Shown here: positions 8,810 to 17,683 of the stretch, piece after piece | Position numbering within the stretch: the stretch's first letter is position 1 | How the letters are laid out: each line of letters begins with the position of its first letter | Origin: Maridesulfovibrio frigidus DSM 17176 | Lineage (GTDB): Bacteria > Desulfobacterota > Desulfovibrionia > Desulfovibrionales > Desulfovibrionaceae | Assembly (NCBI RefSeq): GCF_000711735.1 | Contig: NZ_JONL01000011.1 | Location: forward strand, 28,408 to 92,407 | Reading direction: 5' to 3' | Length of the DNA: 64,000 bases | Notes under the pieces: model-generated | What the model was told of the DNA's origin: nothing | Databases searched by the model: none | What the model saw: only the letters and a program-made list of their open reading frames with translations | Made by a program: the position numbers and the translations under genes

Positions 8810-10786
8810 ATGACTAAGCATAAACCAGAAATTCTTGCCCCGGCGGGCGATAAATCCTCTTTCCTAGCGGCAATAGCTGCGGGAGCGGATGCCATTTACG
8901 CCGGCCTTAAACATTTTTCCGCTCGCATGGAAGCTCATAACTTTTCAACAACAGAGCTTGCGGCCCTTGCGCAGCTTGCACGGGATCATGGCATAAAAAC
9001 CTACATCCCTATGAACACATTAGTAAAGCCTGACGATATCGAATCCGCAGCCCGTCTGCTAGATAGAGTCGCCCAAACGGTTAAACCCGATGGGATTATC
9101 GTTCAGGACCTCGCAATGGTTCAGATTGCTAGACAGGTCGGTTACGAAGGTGAAATTCACCTTTCAACCCTTGCCAACGTCAGCAGCCCTTCCGGACTTA
9201 AAATTGCCGCAGAAATGGGCATTGACCGCGTTGTTGTTCCTCGCGAACTCAATCTTGACGAAATAAAACAGATGGCAGAAGCCTGCCCTGAATCAATCAG
9301 TCTCGAAATGTTCGTACACGGCGCTCTTTGCTACAGCGTATCCGGCCGATGCTACTGGAGTTCCTACTTCGGCGGCAAAAGTAGCCTTCGCGGACGTTGT
9401 GTGCAACCCTGCCGTAGGCTTTATGGAACCTCTTCACGTAAAGATCAACCAAAACGTTTGTTCTCATGTCTCGACCTAAGTCTCGATGTGCTTACCAAAC
9501 CTATGATCACGCTTCCCGAAGTATCTTCGTGGAAAATCGAAGGTCGTAAAAAAGGTCCTCACTACGTATACTATACTGTCACAGGCTACCGTATGCTCCG
9601 TGACAACCCGAATGACGCTCAAATCCGCAAAAATGCAACTCAGTTGCTAGAACTTGCGCTGAGCAGACCGTCATCTCACTCAAACTTTTTGCCGCAGCGC
9701 CCATTTGTTCCGCTCGATCCGACTAACGAAACCGGCTCCGGTTTCCTGATCGGTATCACCAAGCAGGAAAAAAATGGTAAGTCATACTTTGAATGTCGCC
9801 AAGAACTTTTGCAAGGAGACTTCCTGCGTATCGGATATCAGGATCAAGCTGGTCATCAGACCATGAAGATCCGTAAATTCGTTCCTAAACGCGGAAAAGT
9901 TACAATCCAAGCTCAGGGCAACGGTCGTTTAAAATCCGGGACTAGAGTTTTCCTCATCGACCGCCGTGAAGAAGGACTGGTTAACGCTCTTAAGAAGCTT
10001 GAAGCCGCCCTTTCTAGAATCAAGGTTGCTGAAAAAACATCCAGCTCTGTAAAAATCGATTTGCCGCATCCGTTCAACGTGACAGACCGCGTTAAATTAA
10101 TGAGCTTACAACGCAATCCTCCTCGCGGAAGAAATAAATATGGCACAGGCATCTGGCTTTCAGCCAACGCGCTGGACCGTACTCCGAAACCACTTGTGTC
10201 AAAGATCTGGTGGTACCTTCCACCTGTAATCTGGCCTAATGAAGAAGCAGAGTTTAAACAGATTCTTGCATACTGTCTTGCCCACGGCGCGACAGACTTC
10301 GTTTTAGGATCACCTTGGCAGAAAGGGTTGTTCCCCGACGATGACAAGCTTAATTTCCACGCTGGGCCATTCTGTAATGTCGCCAATCCGCTTGCGCTGA
10401 TGGAACTTTACGAGATGGGCTTTAAGTCCGCATTTGTCAGCCCTGAGCTTTCAAAAGCAGACTTCCTTGCTCTCCCTCAACATAGTCCTCTACCGCTTGG
10501 AATTATCACTTCCGGCCTCTGGCCGCTTGCTATTTCAAGGATCGTTGCTGATGAAACAGAACTCATGGCTCCAATCTACAGCCAGAAAAAAGAAGTCTGC
10601 TGGGTTCGTAAATACAACCAGAACTACTGGGTTTACCCAGGCTGGGAACTCGAACTTAAAGAAGTAACCAAAAAGCTCGAAAGCGCTGGTTACTCTATGT
10701 TCCTACAGATCACAGAAACATGGCCTAAAGCTGTGCCAACCCCGAATAGAACCAGTACCTTCAACTGGGATCTAAGCTTAATGTAA
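8810..10786 (+). CDS. U32 family protein, RlhA-like
   Basis: Member of the collagenase-like U32 family. It begins with the family TIM-barrel signature ILAPAGDKSSFLAAIAAGAD. It carries the family motif around LEMFVHGALCYSVSGRCY (about residues 163-182), with further cysteines in RGRCVQPCRR. At 658 aa it matches the long RlhA (YdcP) type, known in E. coli for 23S rRNA C2501 hydroxylation, better than the short TrhP/YegQ type. Several Cys could hold an Fe-S centre. The exact RNA substrate is an inference. It is monocistronic, divergent from pyrK and followed by a strong terminator. Confidence 0.85.
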   Translation: MTKHKPEILAPAGDKSSFLAAIAAGADAIYAGLKHFSARMEAHNFSTTELAALAQLARDHGIKTYIPMNTLVKPDDIESAARLLDRVAQTVKPDGIIVQDLAMVQIARQVGYEGEIHLSTLANVSSPSGLKIAAEMGIDRVVVPRELNLDEIKQMAEACPESISLEMFVHGALCYSVSGRCYWSSYFGGKSSLRGRCVQPCRRLYGTSSRKDQPKRLFSCLDLSLDVLTKPMITLPEVSSWKIEGRKKGPHYVYYTVTGYRMLRDNPNDAQIRKNATQLLELALSRPSSHSNFLPQRPFVPLDPTNETGSGFLIGITKQEKNGKSYFECRQELLQGDFLRIGYQDQAGHQTMKIRKFVPKRGKVTIQAQGNGRLKSGTRVFLIDRREEGLVNALKKLEAALSRIKVAEKTSSSVKIDLPHPFNVTDRVKLMSLQRNPPRGRNKYGTGIWLSANALDRTPKPLVSKIWWYLPPVIWPNEEAEFKQILAYCLAHGATDFVLGSPWQKGLFPDDDKLNFHAGPFCNVANPLALMELYEMGFKSAFVSPELSKADFLALPQHSPLPLGIITSGLWPLAISRIVADETELMAPIYSQKKEVCWVRKYNQNYWVYPGWELELKEVTKKLESAGYSMFLQITETWPKAVPTPNRTSTFNWDLSLM

Positions 10787-10810
10787 GAAATTACATTACC
10801 TAAAAAGCAA

Positions 10811-10852
10811 AAATCCCGATGCGAATATTATATTCTCGTCGGGATTTTTTTT
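10811..10852 (+). terminator. Rho-independent terminator
   Basis: AAATCCCGA / TCGGGATTT stem, extended by GAATA / TATTC, with a T-run. It ends the U32 transcript and may also serve the convergent minus-strand tautomerase gene. Confidence 0.85.
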
Positions 10853-10863
10853 ATTTAATCCAC

Positions 10864-11208
10864 TTAAAAAGTGCGTCCGTCCCAACCTAACATCGAACGT
10901 TCAAGATCGCGAAATTCAATAAATACTCTAGTGCCTGAGATTGATAATTTCTCATACATAAAAGCGCAAAATTTTTCTGATAATATTGCAGTGTTATCTT
11001 TGTTAAGCAGAATACTGCCGATAGTCACAAACACAGCCGGTTCATTCTTCCCGGAAAGTACCATGCTCAAATTCTGATGCAACATTACGGTCACATATAC
11101 TTCCGGCTTACCGATTGCCGCCGAGGCAAACTTTGAAAGCCCCGCCACAAAACCTTCCGCCTTATCAGAATCTATTTCTATATTTGTCTCAACCCGTATG
11201 AAAGGCAT
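10864..11208 (-). CDS. MIF/tautomerase superfamily protein
   Basis: Small protein of the macrophage-migration-inhibitory-factor/tautomerase superfamily (114 aa). It starts MPFIRVETN, so Pro2 would be the catalytic N-terminal proline after Met removal, and Lys/Tyr residues follow at family positions (KPEVYVTVML). These enzymes catalyse keto-enol tautomerisation or related chemistry; the substrate is unknown. A strong AAGGAGG site precedes the ATG. It lies 15 bp after the XRE-type regulator on the same strand, so both are probably co-transcribed, divergent from the TRAP/pyrimidine operon. Confidence 0.85.
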   Translation of the reverse strand: MPFIRVETNIEIDSDKAEGFVAGLSKFASAAIGKPEVYVTVMLHQNLSMVLSGKNEPAVFVTIGSILLNKDNTAILSEKFCAFMYEKLSISGTRVFIEFRDLERSMLGWDGRTF

Positions 11209-11223
11209 ATTCCCACCTCCTTC

Positions 11224-12111
11224 TTATGAGTGGGTTTCGTTGATAAGTTTTCGAAGAAATTTTGCAGCCTCAGGACCTTTTAATGATCTTGCCCAAAGCT
11301 CATTGACCATTTTTTCATGAAGAGACAAAGCTTCAGGTGCTGATGTTATCATCGCTACACCCAAACGAACATTAGGAAACTCGCCAAGCCTGAAGGGACT
11401 GACTGCAACACTAGCTCGCCCCGGTTGACGGAAAATCTGAAAGCTTGTGCTTGGAATAGAATCCACCAAAATACCAATCTGAATGCCGATTGGCTGTTTA
11501 TCTAACATATCAAGAACATTTTCAATTTCTCTGCGCGCAACTTGTTTACGTTCCTGAATAACATCGGCAGGCAAATCATATGCTCCGATAAAGCCATTGC
11601 GCAAAAATCTTTCAAGCTCAGTTGCCGAGACTAGACTAACAATGCTCGGCTTACGTTCCCGATAAGCTTTTTTACGTTCTTTCAAAATTGATAAAATCTC
11701 ATCAATCATATGATCAGCCTGATCCATATCCGGCAAACCTGCGGGTAGCCCCTCGCGCAAAACCACCGCTAAAAATTCGTCAAACTCATCTGTGGTTAAT
11801 AGATATGAGACTGGTCCGAACATCACAAAAAGGTGCTCGGCAACAGATTCAGCCTGTCGCATTCTTTCGAAAAAACTTACGGCGGAAGCAACGTATTCTA
11901 CACCTACCCCCATTAGCGAGGTAAGCGACACGCCCAAAAGTTCAGCAATACTTTCAAGGGTTTCAAGCTTAGGAGGGTCTCCCTTTTCATAACGGTAAAG
12001 AGCCGCACGCGAGATGCCGATCTTAGCAGCAATATCTTCCGCGCTGTATTCACTTCCAAGCCTAAAAGCCTTAAGCCGCTGGCCTATTTCTTTGGAACAA
12101 AGTTCACCCAT
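11224..12111 (-). CDS. XRE-family transcriptional regulator with C-terminal effector domain
   Basis: The N-terminal helix-turn-helix (about residues 6-65) includes the recognition segment IGISRAALYRYEKG, typical of Cro/CI-type DNA binding. The remaining 230 residues form an unrecognised, possibly ligand-binding, domain. The ATG at 12111 is chosen over an upstream TTG because GGAG is properly spaced before it. The gene is divergent from dctP across a 216-bp region holding a perfect 14-bp inverted repeat next to the dctP -35 element. The likely role is control of the TRAP-carbamoylase-pyrC-pyrE operon and of itself. Confidence 0.88.
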   Translation of the reverse strand: MGELCSKEIGQRLKAFRLGSEYSAEDIAAKIGISRAALYRYEKGDPPKLETLESIAELLGVSLTSLMGVGVEYVASAVSFFERMRQAESVAEHLFVMFGPVSYLLTTDEFDEFLAVVLREGLPAGLPDMDQADHMIDEILSILKERKKAYRERKPSIVSLVSATELERFLRNGFIGAYDLPADVIQERKQVARREIENVLDMLDKQPIGIQIGILVDSIPSTSFQIFRQPGRASVAVSPFRLGEFPNVRLGVAMITSAPEALSLHEKMVNELWARSLKGPEAAKFLRKLINETHS

Positions 12112-12201
12112 CAAAAGTCTCCGCTACACTATATTAATATAATAATAAAACCTCAAATATTCAAAAACCGTTTATGCCATCTTTGTTAATTATAATTACT
12201 C

Positions 12202-12253
12202 AAATTCTCATTTTTGTGAACAGTTTTTTTAATTGTGTTAAAAATGAGAATTT
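12202..12253. promoter_or_regulatory. Candidate operator: perfect 14-bp inverted repeat
   Basis: AAATTCTCATTTTT at 12202-12215 and its exact reverse complement at 12240-12253 are separated by 24 bp. The right arm ends three bases before a TTGACA hexamer (12256-12261) that can serve as -35 of dctP; the matching -10 is weak (CAAATT near 12280). The position, between a divergent XRE regulator and its presumed target, fits a repressor or activator site. Confidence 0.65.
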
Positions 12254-12327
12254 TCTTGACAATAAACACACTAGTAATCCAAATTAAACCAATCAAATCA
12301 TAGCTGCTATAATAAGGAGGCTTCTGA

Positions 12328-13347
12328 ATGAAATTTTCTGCTCGTATTGTTACTACACTTTTGGCTGTCTGTATGGTTTTCGGCGGAGTTATCTCTGCTG
12401 GAGCTGCTGAGTTCGAAGCTCGCATTGGTCATCTTGAATCCGCGCTTCAGCCCCGACATCAGGGACTTGAAAAAATTGCCAAGCTCGTAAAAGAGCGCAC
12501 TGGCGGAGCTGTTGAATTCAAACTTTTCCCTTCCTCACAGCTGGGCAATCAGCGTCAGATGAACGAAAGCGTACAGTTCGGTACTATTGAAGGTACTGTT
12601 TCTCCTGCTGCTTTCCTTGGTGGATTCAACCCTGCTGTATCCATCATGGATATCCCTTTCCTGCTTCCTGCTGACCGCGTTAAAGCACAGGAAATTCGTC
12701 AGGGTAAATTTGGTAAAGAACTCCTCAAAAGCTTCGATGCTAGAGGATTCACTGCCATCGCAACATGGCCTAATGGACGTAAAAACTTCACTTCTAACAA
12801 ACCTCTCGGTTCAGTTGAAGCTTACAAAGGACAGCGTTTCCGCGTAATGGATTCCAAAATCCTCATCGAGCAGTTTGCTGCAATCGGTGCTTCCGCTATC
12901 GCTCTTCCTTTCGGTGAACTTTACACAGCTCTCCAGAACGGAGTTGTTGACGGTGAAGAAAATCCTCTTGATACCATCCAGCGCATGAAATTTTACGAAG
13001 TTCAGAAGTACCTTGTTCTTTCCGAGCACGGCGCAATGGAAGACTTTGTACTCTTCAACCCTTCATGGTGGGACAGCCTTCCTGCTAAGTACCAGAAAGT
13101 AATCGTTGCGGCTTTCCTTGAAGTTATGCCCGGCGTTGAAGCTCACAAAGAGCAGGCTCAGAAAGACGCTCTTGCTATTATCGAAAAAGCAGGCGTGAAT
13201 GTTAGCCCTCTTTCCGGTGCAGACCGCGCAACAATGCGTGAACTTATGTACCCTAAAACCATCGCAGCTTACCTTGAACGTGCAGGCAACGAAGGTGAAA
13301 AACTCGTAAAGCTTTACGAAGCGGAATACAAACGCATCGTAAAATAA
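12328..13347 (+). CDS. dctP: TRAP transporter periplasmic substrate-binding protein (DctP)
   Basis: Extracytoplasmic receptor of a tripartite ATP-independent periplasmic transporter. The signal peptide is about residues 1-27 (ISAGAAEF). The mature part has the DctP fold, with the family Arg region GQRFRVMDS and the GVVDGEENPLDT motif. TRAP receptors usually bind organic acids through a conserved Arg. The 339-aa length is normal and AAGGAGG precedes the ATG. It is first in the dctPQM-carbamoylase-pyrC-pyrE run; a strong hairpin after dctP probably sets a high receptor-to-permease ratio. The downstream genes suggest a carbamoyl- or pyrimidine-derived acid as substrate. Confidence 0.95.
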   Translation: MKFSARIVTTLLAVCMVFGGVISAGAAEFEARIGHLESALQPRHQGLEKIAKLVKERTGGAVEFKLFPSSQLGNQRQMNESVQFGTIEGTVSPAAFLGGFNPAVSIMDIPFLLPADRVKAQEIRQGKFGKELLKSFDARGFTAIATWPNGRKNFTSNKPLGSVEAYKGQRFRVMDSKILIEQFAAIGASAIALPFGELYTALQNGVVDGEENPLDTIQRMKFYEVQKYLVLSEHGAMEDFVLFNPSWWDSLPAKYQKVIVAAFLEVMPGVEAHKEQAQKDALAIIEKAGVNVSPLSGADRATMRELMYPKTIAAYLERAGNEGEKLVKLYEAEYKRIVK

Positions 13348-13360
13348 TTACTGTATATTC

Positions 13361-13398
13361 AGGCGGGAAAGGGATCCCCCTTTCCCGCCTATTTTTTT
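13361..13398 (+). terminator. Intra-operon terminator between dctP and dctQ
   Basis: Stem AGGCGGGAAAGGG / CCCTTTCCCGCCT with a four-base loop, followed by T7. The dctQ Shine-Dalgarno sequence (GGGAG) begins only a few bases later. Partial read-through would give more dctP than dctQM. Confidence 0.85.
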
Positions 13399-13410
13399 CG
13401 GGAGAAAATT

Positions 13411-13932
13411 ATGCGGAAGATCTTAGGTTCCATACTATCAGGCATTAGAATCGTTGAACGAGTTCTAGTTATTTCCATAAATTTGATTATGGTTGCTCTG
13501 TATACTTTTAATGTTCTAGTGCGCGAAATCCTTCCGCAATACTCAAGTTCTTTCGCATGGATAGATGAAGCAACGCGGCTTCTAATGGTCTGGGCAGTAT
13601 TTCTCGCCCTCGGCCTTGCTCTTGAGCGCGGCCGCCATGTTGCAGTTACAACTTTACTTGAAAAGCTCCCGAAAACTCCGCAAAAACTTGTATGTTTATT
13701 GATCAATACTACTGGCATAGTTTTTAGCTGCTACCTAGCATGGCTAGGATATTCGCTTGTTAAATTCGTAATGCGTACAGGACAAGTCAGCCCGACTCTA
13801 GGACTGCCCATGTACTGGCTATACGTAGCTCCTACGATTGGATTCATACTTCTCGCTCTCCGGTACGGGCTCGAACTGCTCAATATTAACAATCGTCGCA
13901 CCAGACCCATACTCGCAAATCCAAGCAACTAA
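13411..13932 (+). CDS. dctQ: TRAP transporter small permease (DctQ)
   Basis: Four-helix small membrane subunit of the TRAP transporter (173 aa). Hydrophobic segments lie at about 15-38, 52-72, 92-113 and 130-155. The family segment RGRHVAVTTLLEKLP lies between helices 2 and 3. It partners DctM to form the Na+-coupled permease that accepts substrate from DctP. GGGAG lies just before ATG; the gene lies between dctP and dctM, 14 bp from the latter. Confidence 0.93.
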   Translation: MRKILGSILSGIRIVERVLVISINLIMVALYTFNVLVREILPQYSSSFAWIDEATRLLMVWAVFLALGLALERGRHVAVTTLLEKLPKTPQKLVCLLINTTGIVFSCYLAWLGYSLVKFVMRTGQVSPTLGLPMYWLYVAPTIGFILLALRYGLELLNINNRRTRPILANPSN

Positions 13933-13946
13933 GGTGGTATCATAAT

Positions 13947-15224
13947 ATGACTCCTGTAATTATTCTCATCGCCTTTGCAATGCTGGTTTGCGGCTTCGAA
14001 ATGCTGCTCGTTCTCGGCGTTCCGGCTTTTTTGACCAAAGCATTCTTATTTCCAAGAATCCCTGATCCGGTCCTTATTCAAAAGCTAGTCGGCGGAATCA
14101 ATTTTTCTACACTACTCGCTATCCCATTTTTCATTTTCGCAGCTGAACTTATGGCTTCCGGTCAAATCGCTAAACGGCTAACGGACCTTATCAAACATTT
14201 CACAGCTCACAGGCTCGGTGGAATAGGACATACAACTGTTGTTGGTTCTATGGCGTTTGGTTCTGTCTCAGGCTCGGCTCCTGCTACCGTAGCCGCCATG
14301 GGCAAGCTCATGTATCCAGAACTGCGCAAATCAGGATTCAGCGAGAAATTCAGCCTCGGGCTAATTGTTTCCAGTGCAGAAACAGCCCTGCTCATTCCTC
14401 CAAGCATTACCTTAATTATTTATGGCTGGATGACTGGCACATCAATCACTGGTCTCTTCATAGGTGGACTTGGTGTCGGAATTACGCTTGGCCTTGCCTT
14501 TTGCGGACTGGTCATATTTGAAAGCATCAGAAACGGTGTTGGAAGAGGCGAAAAATCTACTATACCTTTCCTTCAAACATTCAATGCCGCGTCATGGGCT
14601 TTAGGATTACCTGTCATCATTTTAGGTGGTATTTATACAGGACTATTCACCCCAACCGAAGCCGCGGCAGTGTCCGTTGTATATGCAATTTTTGTTGAGG
14701 CAGCAATTTACAAAAACCTTACCTTCTCGCGCTTAATCAGGATCACAGAAAGAGCTTCTATTTCCACCACTATTATTTTCATTCTGCTGGCAATGGGAAG
14801 TGTACTTTCCTACTTTGTAACGATTGCTCAGGTCCCTGTTTTGATCACTAATTTCCTAACAGACATTCAGGCCGGACCAATAACATTTCTGATTATCGTA
14901 AACATCGCGTTCTTTATTGCAGGCATGTTTATCGATCCGAACTCAGCTCTGTTAATTCTCGTTCCGCCGCTTTTCCCTGTAGCCCTTACCATGGGAATTG
15001 ATCCAATTCACTTTGGAGAAATAGTTTGTTTGAACATTTGTATCGGCATGATTACCCCGCCCTTCGGACTTGATATATTTGTGGCATCGTCAACACTTGA
15101 TAAGCCCGTCATGTCCATTATTCAAGGGGTATGGCCTTTCCTTTTCATCAACATCCTTGTGTTGATGCTCGTAACTTACGTACCGGGTCTTGCTACTTTC
15201 CTTCCCGGACTGCTTGCTCCTTAA
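13947..15224 (+). CDS. dctM: TRAP transporter large permease (DctM)
   Basis: Large transport subunit (425 aa) with about 12 hydrophobic segments. Family signatures include PFFIFAAELMASG, GSVSGSAPATVAAMG and the late PPFGLDIFV. It carries out Na+-dependent import in the inner membrane with DctQ. AAGGTGG before ATG and close spacing to dctQ and to the downstream carbamoylase suggest one transcript. Confidence 0.95.
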   Translation: MTPVIILIAFAMLVCGFEMLLVLGVPAFLTKAFLFPRIPDPVLIQKLVGGINFSTLLAIPFFIFAAELMASGQIAKRLTDLIKHFTAHRLGGIGHTTVVGSMAFGSVSGSAPATVAAMGKLMYPELRKSGFSEKFSLGLIVSSAETALLIPPSITLIIYGWMTGTSITGLFIGGLGVGITLGLAFCGLVIFESIRNGVGRGEKSTIPFLQTFNAASWALGLPVIILGGIYTGLFTPTEAAAVSVVYAIFVEAAIYKNLTFSRLIRITERASISTTIIFILLAMGSVLSYFVTIAQVPVLITNFLTDIQAGPITFLIIVNIAFFIAGMFIDPNSALLILVPPLFPVALTMGIDPIHFGEIVCLNICIGMITPPFGLDIFVASSTLDKPVMSIIQGVWPFLFINILVLMLVTYVPGLATFLPGLLAP

Positions 15225-15294
15225 CAAACTGAATATATTCCAATTATAAAACATGCACACAATAGCTAATGAACACTCAACAGGGGCAAAAACA

Positions 15295-16584
15295 ATGAAT
15301 CCGCATACGGTCACTGAAACTAAGCCCAGTCTTGAACATCTTACAAATGATGCAGAAAAGCTCTTTGCCGATCTTGAAGAATTATCGAAAGACACTATCG
15401 GAGTATCGCGCCCTTCCTATGGTGAAGGCGAAACGCAAGCCCTTGATATGGTTGAAAGCATTGCGATAAAAGAAGGGCTAATTACCTATCGAGACTCTGC
15501 GGCGAATCTTGTTATTGAACTTGAAAGTATTCCTGACGATCAGGAATACATAATGATAGGTTCACACCTCGACACAGTTCCGCAAGGTGGGAATTATGAT
15601 GGAGCCGCAGGCGTGCTTGCTGGGTTACTCTGCCTTATTAATTTTAAGAGGACAGGAACGTCTCCGGAAATCCCTGTTAAAGTCATCGCCCTTAGAGCGG
15701 AAGAAAGTGCATGGTTCGGAGCATGTTACCTTGGATCGAAAGCACTTCTCGGCCAATTGGCAGCTTCCGAACAAGAACTGACTCAGCGAGATGATGGTAA
15801 ATCTCTCGGCACACATATGGCTGAGTGTGGTGCAGAAATAGACAGGATTTCAAAAGGCGAAAAGCTAATTGATACTTCCAAGATCAAGGCCTTCTTCGAA
15901 CTTCATATTGAACAAGGTCCCGTAATGATCGCGCGCAACTTACCGGTTGCGGCTGTTACAGGTATTCGCGGCAATATCAGACACCGTGAGATTAAATGTG
16001 TTGGGGAAGCTGGACATTCGGGCGCTGTGCCACGCTGGCTCAGAAAAGACGCCGTATTTGCTACAGCGGATCTTATTACGCGTATTGACGATCACTGGAC
16101 AACAATTTTGCAGCATGGTGGCGATTTAGTTACGACCATGGGTATGCTTTCTACAGATCCTAAGCACCATGCTATGTCTAGGATTCCGGGCGAAGTCACT
16201 TTCAGTTTTGAAGCACGAAGCCAGTACGATCATACCTTAACTGCAATTGACGCATTGCTCCATTCTGAGTGTGCAACTATTACTTATGACCGCAAAGTTC
16301 AGTTCGAATTTGATAAACCTGTAAAAACTCCACCCGCAGTGCTTGACCAAAGCATTGTTGAGCGCATAAATAGAGCTTGCGAGGATGAAGGTTTGCCAAT
16401 AGAACCTATTCCAAGCGGAGCGGGTCATGATGCGTCACTTTTCGCCAATGCTGGAGTTCCTACGGGAATGATATTTGTGAGAAACCGTAATGGCTCCCAT
16501 AATCCTGAAGAAGAAATGGATATTGCTGATTTTATTCGGGGTACGTCTGTACTTTACCGCACTATTACGGAGTTCAAATCGTGA
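15295..16584 (+). CDS. M20-family N-carbamoyl amino acid hydrolase (hydantoinase/carbamoylase type)
   Basis: Zn-dependent amidase of the HyuC/AllC group. These enzymes remove the carbamoyl group from N-carbamoyl amino acids, beta-ureido acids or allantoate. The bimetal site is visible in GSHLDTVPQGGNYDG (His and Asp), AEESAWFG (Glu), ELHIEQGP (His) and the late SHNPEEE (His). The dimerisation-domain glycine-rich AGHSGAVP is present. The ATG at 15295 is preferred (429 aa): AGGGGC lies about eight bases upstream, whereas a possible ATG at 15253 has no ribosome-binding site. It overlaps pyrC by 4 nt (GTGA), hence translational coupling. Next to dihydroorotase, N-carbamoyl-L-aspartate is an attractive substrate, but this is inference. 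Confidence 0.88.
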   Translation: MNPHTVTETKPSLEHLTNDAEKLFADLEELSKDTIGVSRPSYGEGETQALDMVESIAIKEGLITYRDSAANLVIELESIPDDQEYIMIGSHLDTVPQGGNYDGAAGVLAGLLCLINFKRTGTSPEIPVKVIALRAEESAWFGACYLGSKALLGQLAASEQELTQRDDGKSLGTHMAECGAEIDRISKGEKLIDTSKIKAFFELHIEQGPVMIARNLPVAAVTGIRGNIRHREIKCVGEAGHSGAVPRWLRKDAVFATADLITRIDDHWTTILQHGGDLVTTMGMLSTDPKHHAMSRIPGEVTFSFEARSQYDHTLTAIDALLHSECATITYDRKVQFEFDKPVKTPPAVLDQSIVERINRACEDEGLPIEPIPSGAGHDASLFANAGVPTGMIFVRNRNGSHNPEEEMDIADFIRGTSVLYRTITEFKS

Positions 16585-17624
16585 ACACTGAAATTACCAT
16601 CATAAGACCTGATGACTGGCATCTTCACCTGAGAGATGGGAAAATGCTTGCGGCAGTACTTCCATACACTGCAAAAATTTACGGCAGAGCTATTGTTATG
16701 CCGAACCTCATGCCCCCTATTACATCAGTAAATGAGGCAGAGGAATACCGCAGAAGAATCATAGCGGCGCGTCCTGAAGGATCAAACTTCGAACCGCTCA
16801 TGACCTGTTATCTGACTGATGCTACCGACCCTGAAGATATTCGGGCCGCCTGCGCTGTTAAAGCTTTCCATGCAGTGAAACTATTTCCGGCAGGAGCTAC
16901 CACCAATTCTGATAATGGTGTAACTTCGATTAAGAATGTTTATCCCGTACTTGAAGTGATGCAAGAACTGGGAATACCCCTTTCTGTTCACGGAGAAGTA
17001 GTCGACCCTGAAGTGGATATTTTTGATCGCGAAGCAGTTTTCATTGAGAAGGTGCTGATTCCCCTTCGTAAAGATTTTCCTGAACTGAAAATCATTTTCG
17101 AACATTTGACTTGCAAAAAAGCAGTTGATTATGTTCTTGATCAGGACGAGTTCACGGTTGCGACAATAACTCCGCACCACTTGGTTCTGACGCGCAACGA
17201 TCTTTTTAAAGGCGGAATGAATCCTTACATGTACTGCTTGCCGGTTGCAAAAACATTTGAAGACCGCAAAGCTCTGCGTGAAGCGGCAACTTCAGGTAAT
17301 GAGAAATTTTTCCTAGGTACGGATTCTGCGCCGCACGCATGTAAGAATAAAGAAAAAGAAGGAGCATTCGCAGGGATATTTAATGCTCCGACTTCTATCG
17401 GTTATGTCACGCAAGTTTTTGAAAGATGTGGAGAGCTTCCTAGGTTAGAAGGCTTTACATCGATATTCGGAGCCAGATTCTACGGACTTTCTCCCAATGG
17501 CAGTACTATTACACTGACAAAAAGGGATGAACCTGTTTCTATGAATTGGCTTTTTAAAGCGGGTGAAGACGAGGTTAAAATATTTAACCCGGACACGCCC
17601 CTTTACTGGGAATTAGTTGATTGA
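16581..17624 (+). CDS. pyrC: Dihydroorotase
   Basis: Interconverts N-carbamoyl-L-aspartate and dihydroorotate. At 347 aa it is the E. coli-type (type II) enzyme. Metal ligands appear in DDWHLHLRDG, and the carbamylated lysine in AVKLFPAGATTNS. Further ligands lie in SVHGE, FEHLT and the Asp of GTDSAPH. The GTG start overlaps the carbamoylase stop. A weak terminator follows before pyrE. Type II dihydroorotases run reversibly, so the enzyme could supply UMP synthesis or feed the upstream carbamoylase. Confidence 0.96.
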   Translation: MNTEITIIRPDDWHLHLRDGKMLAAVLPYTAKIYGRAIVMPNLMPPITSVNEAEEYRRRIIAARPEGSNFEPLMTCYLTDATDPEDIRAACAVKAFHAVKLFPAGATTNSDNGVTSIKNVYPVLEVMQELGIPLSVHGEVVDPEVDIFDREAVFIEKVLIPLRKDFPELKIIFEHLTCKKAVDYVLDQDEFTVATITPHHLVLTRNDLFKGGMNPYMYCLPVAKTFEDRKALREAATSGNEKFFLGTDSAPHACKNKEKEGAFAGIFNAPTSIGYVTQVFERCGELPRLEGFTSIFGARFYGLSPNGSTITLTKRDEPVSMNWLFKAGEDEVKIFNPDTPLYWELVD

Positions 17625-17628
17625 TATA

Positions 17629-17659
17629 AGCTGAGTCGCTTTTAGACCCGGCTTTTTTT
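17629..17659 (+). terminator. Imperfect terminator after pyrC
   Basis: AGCTGAGTC / GACCCGGCT stem with one mismatch and one wobble, followed by T7. It lies between pyrC and pyrE and may attenuate expression of pyrE. Confidence 0.5.
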
Positions 17660-17683
17660 ACGTATAACAACAAAGGAGAAACA

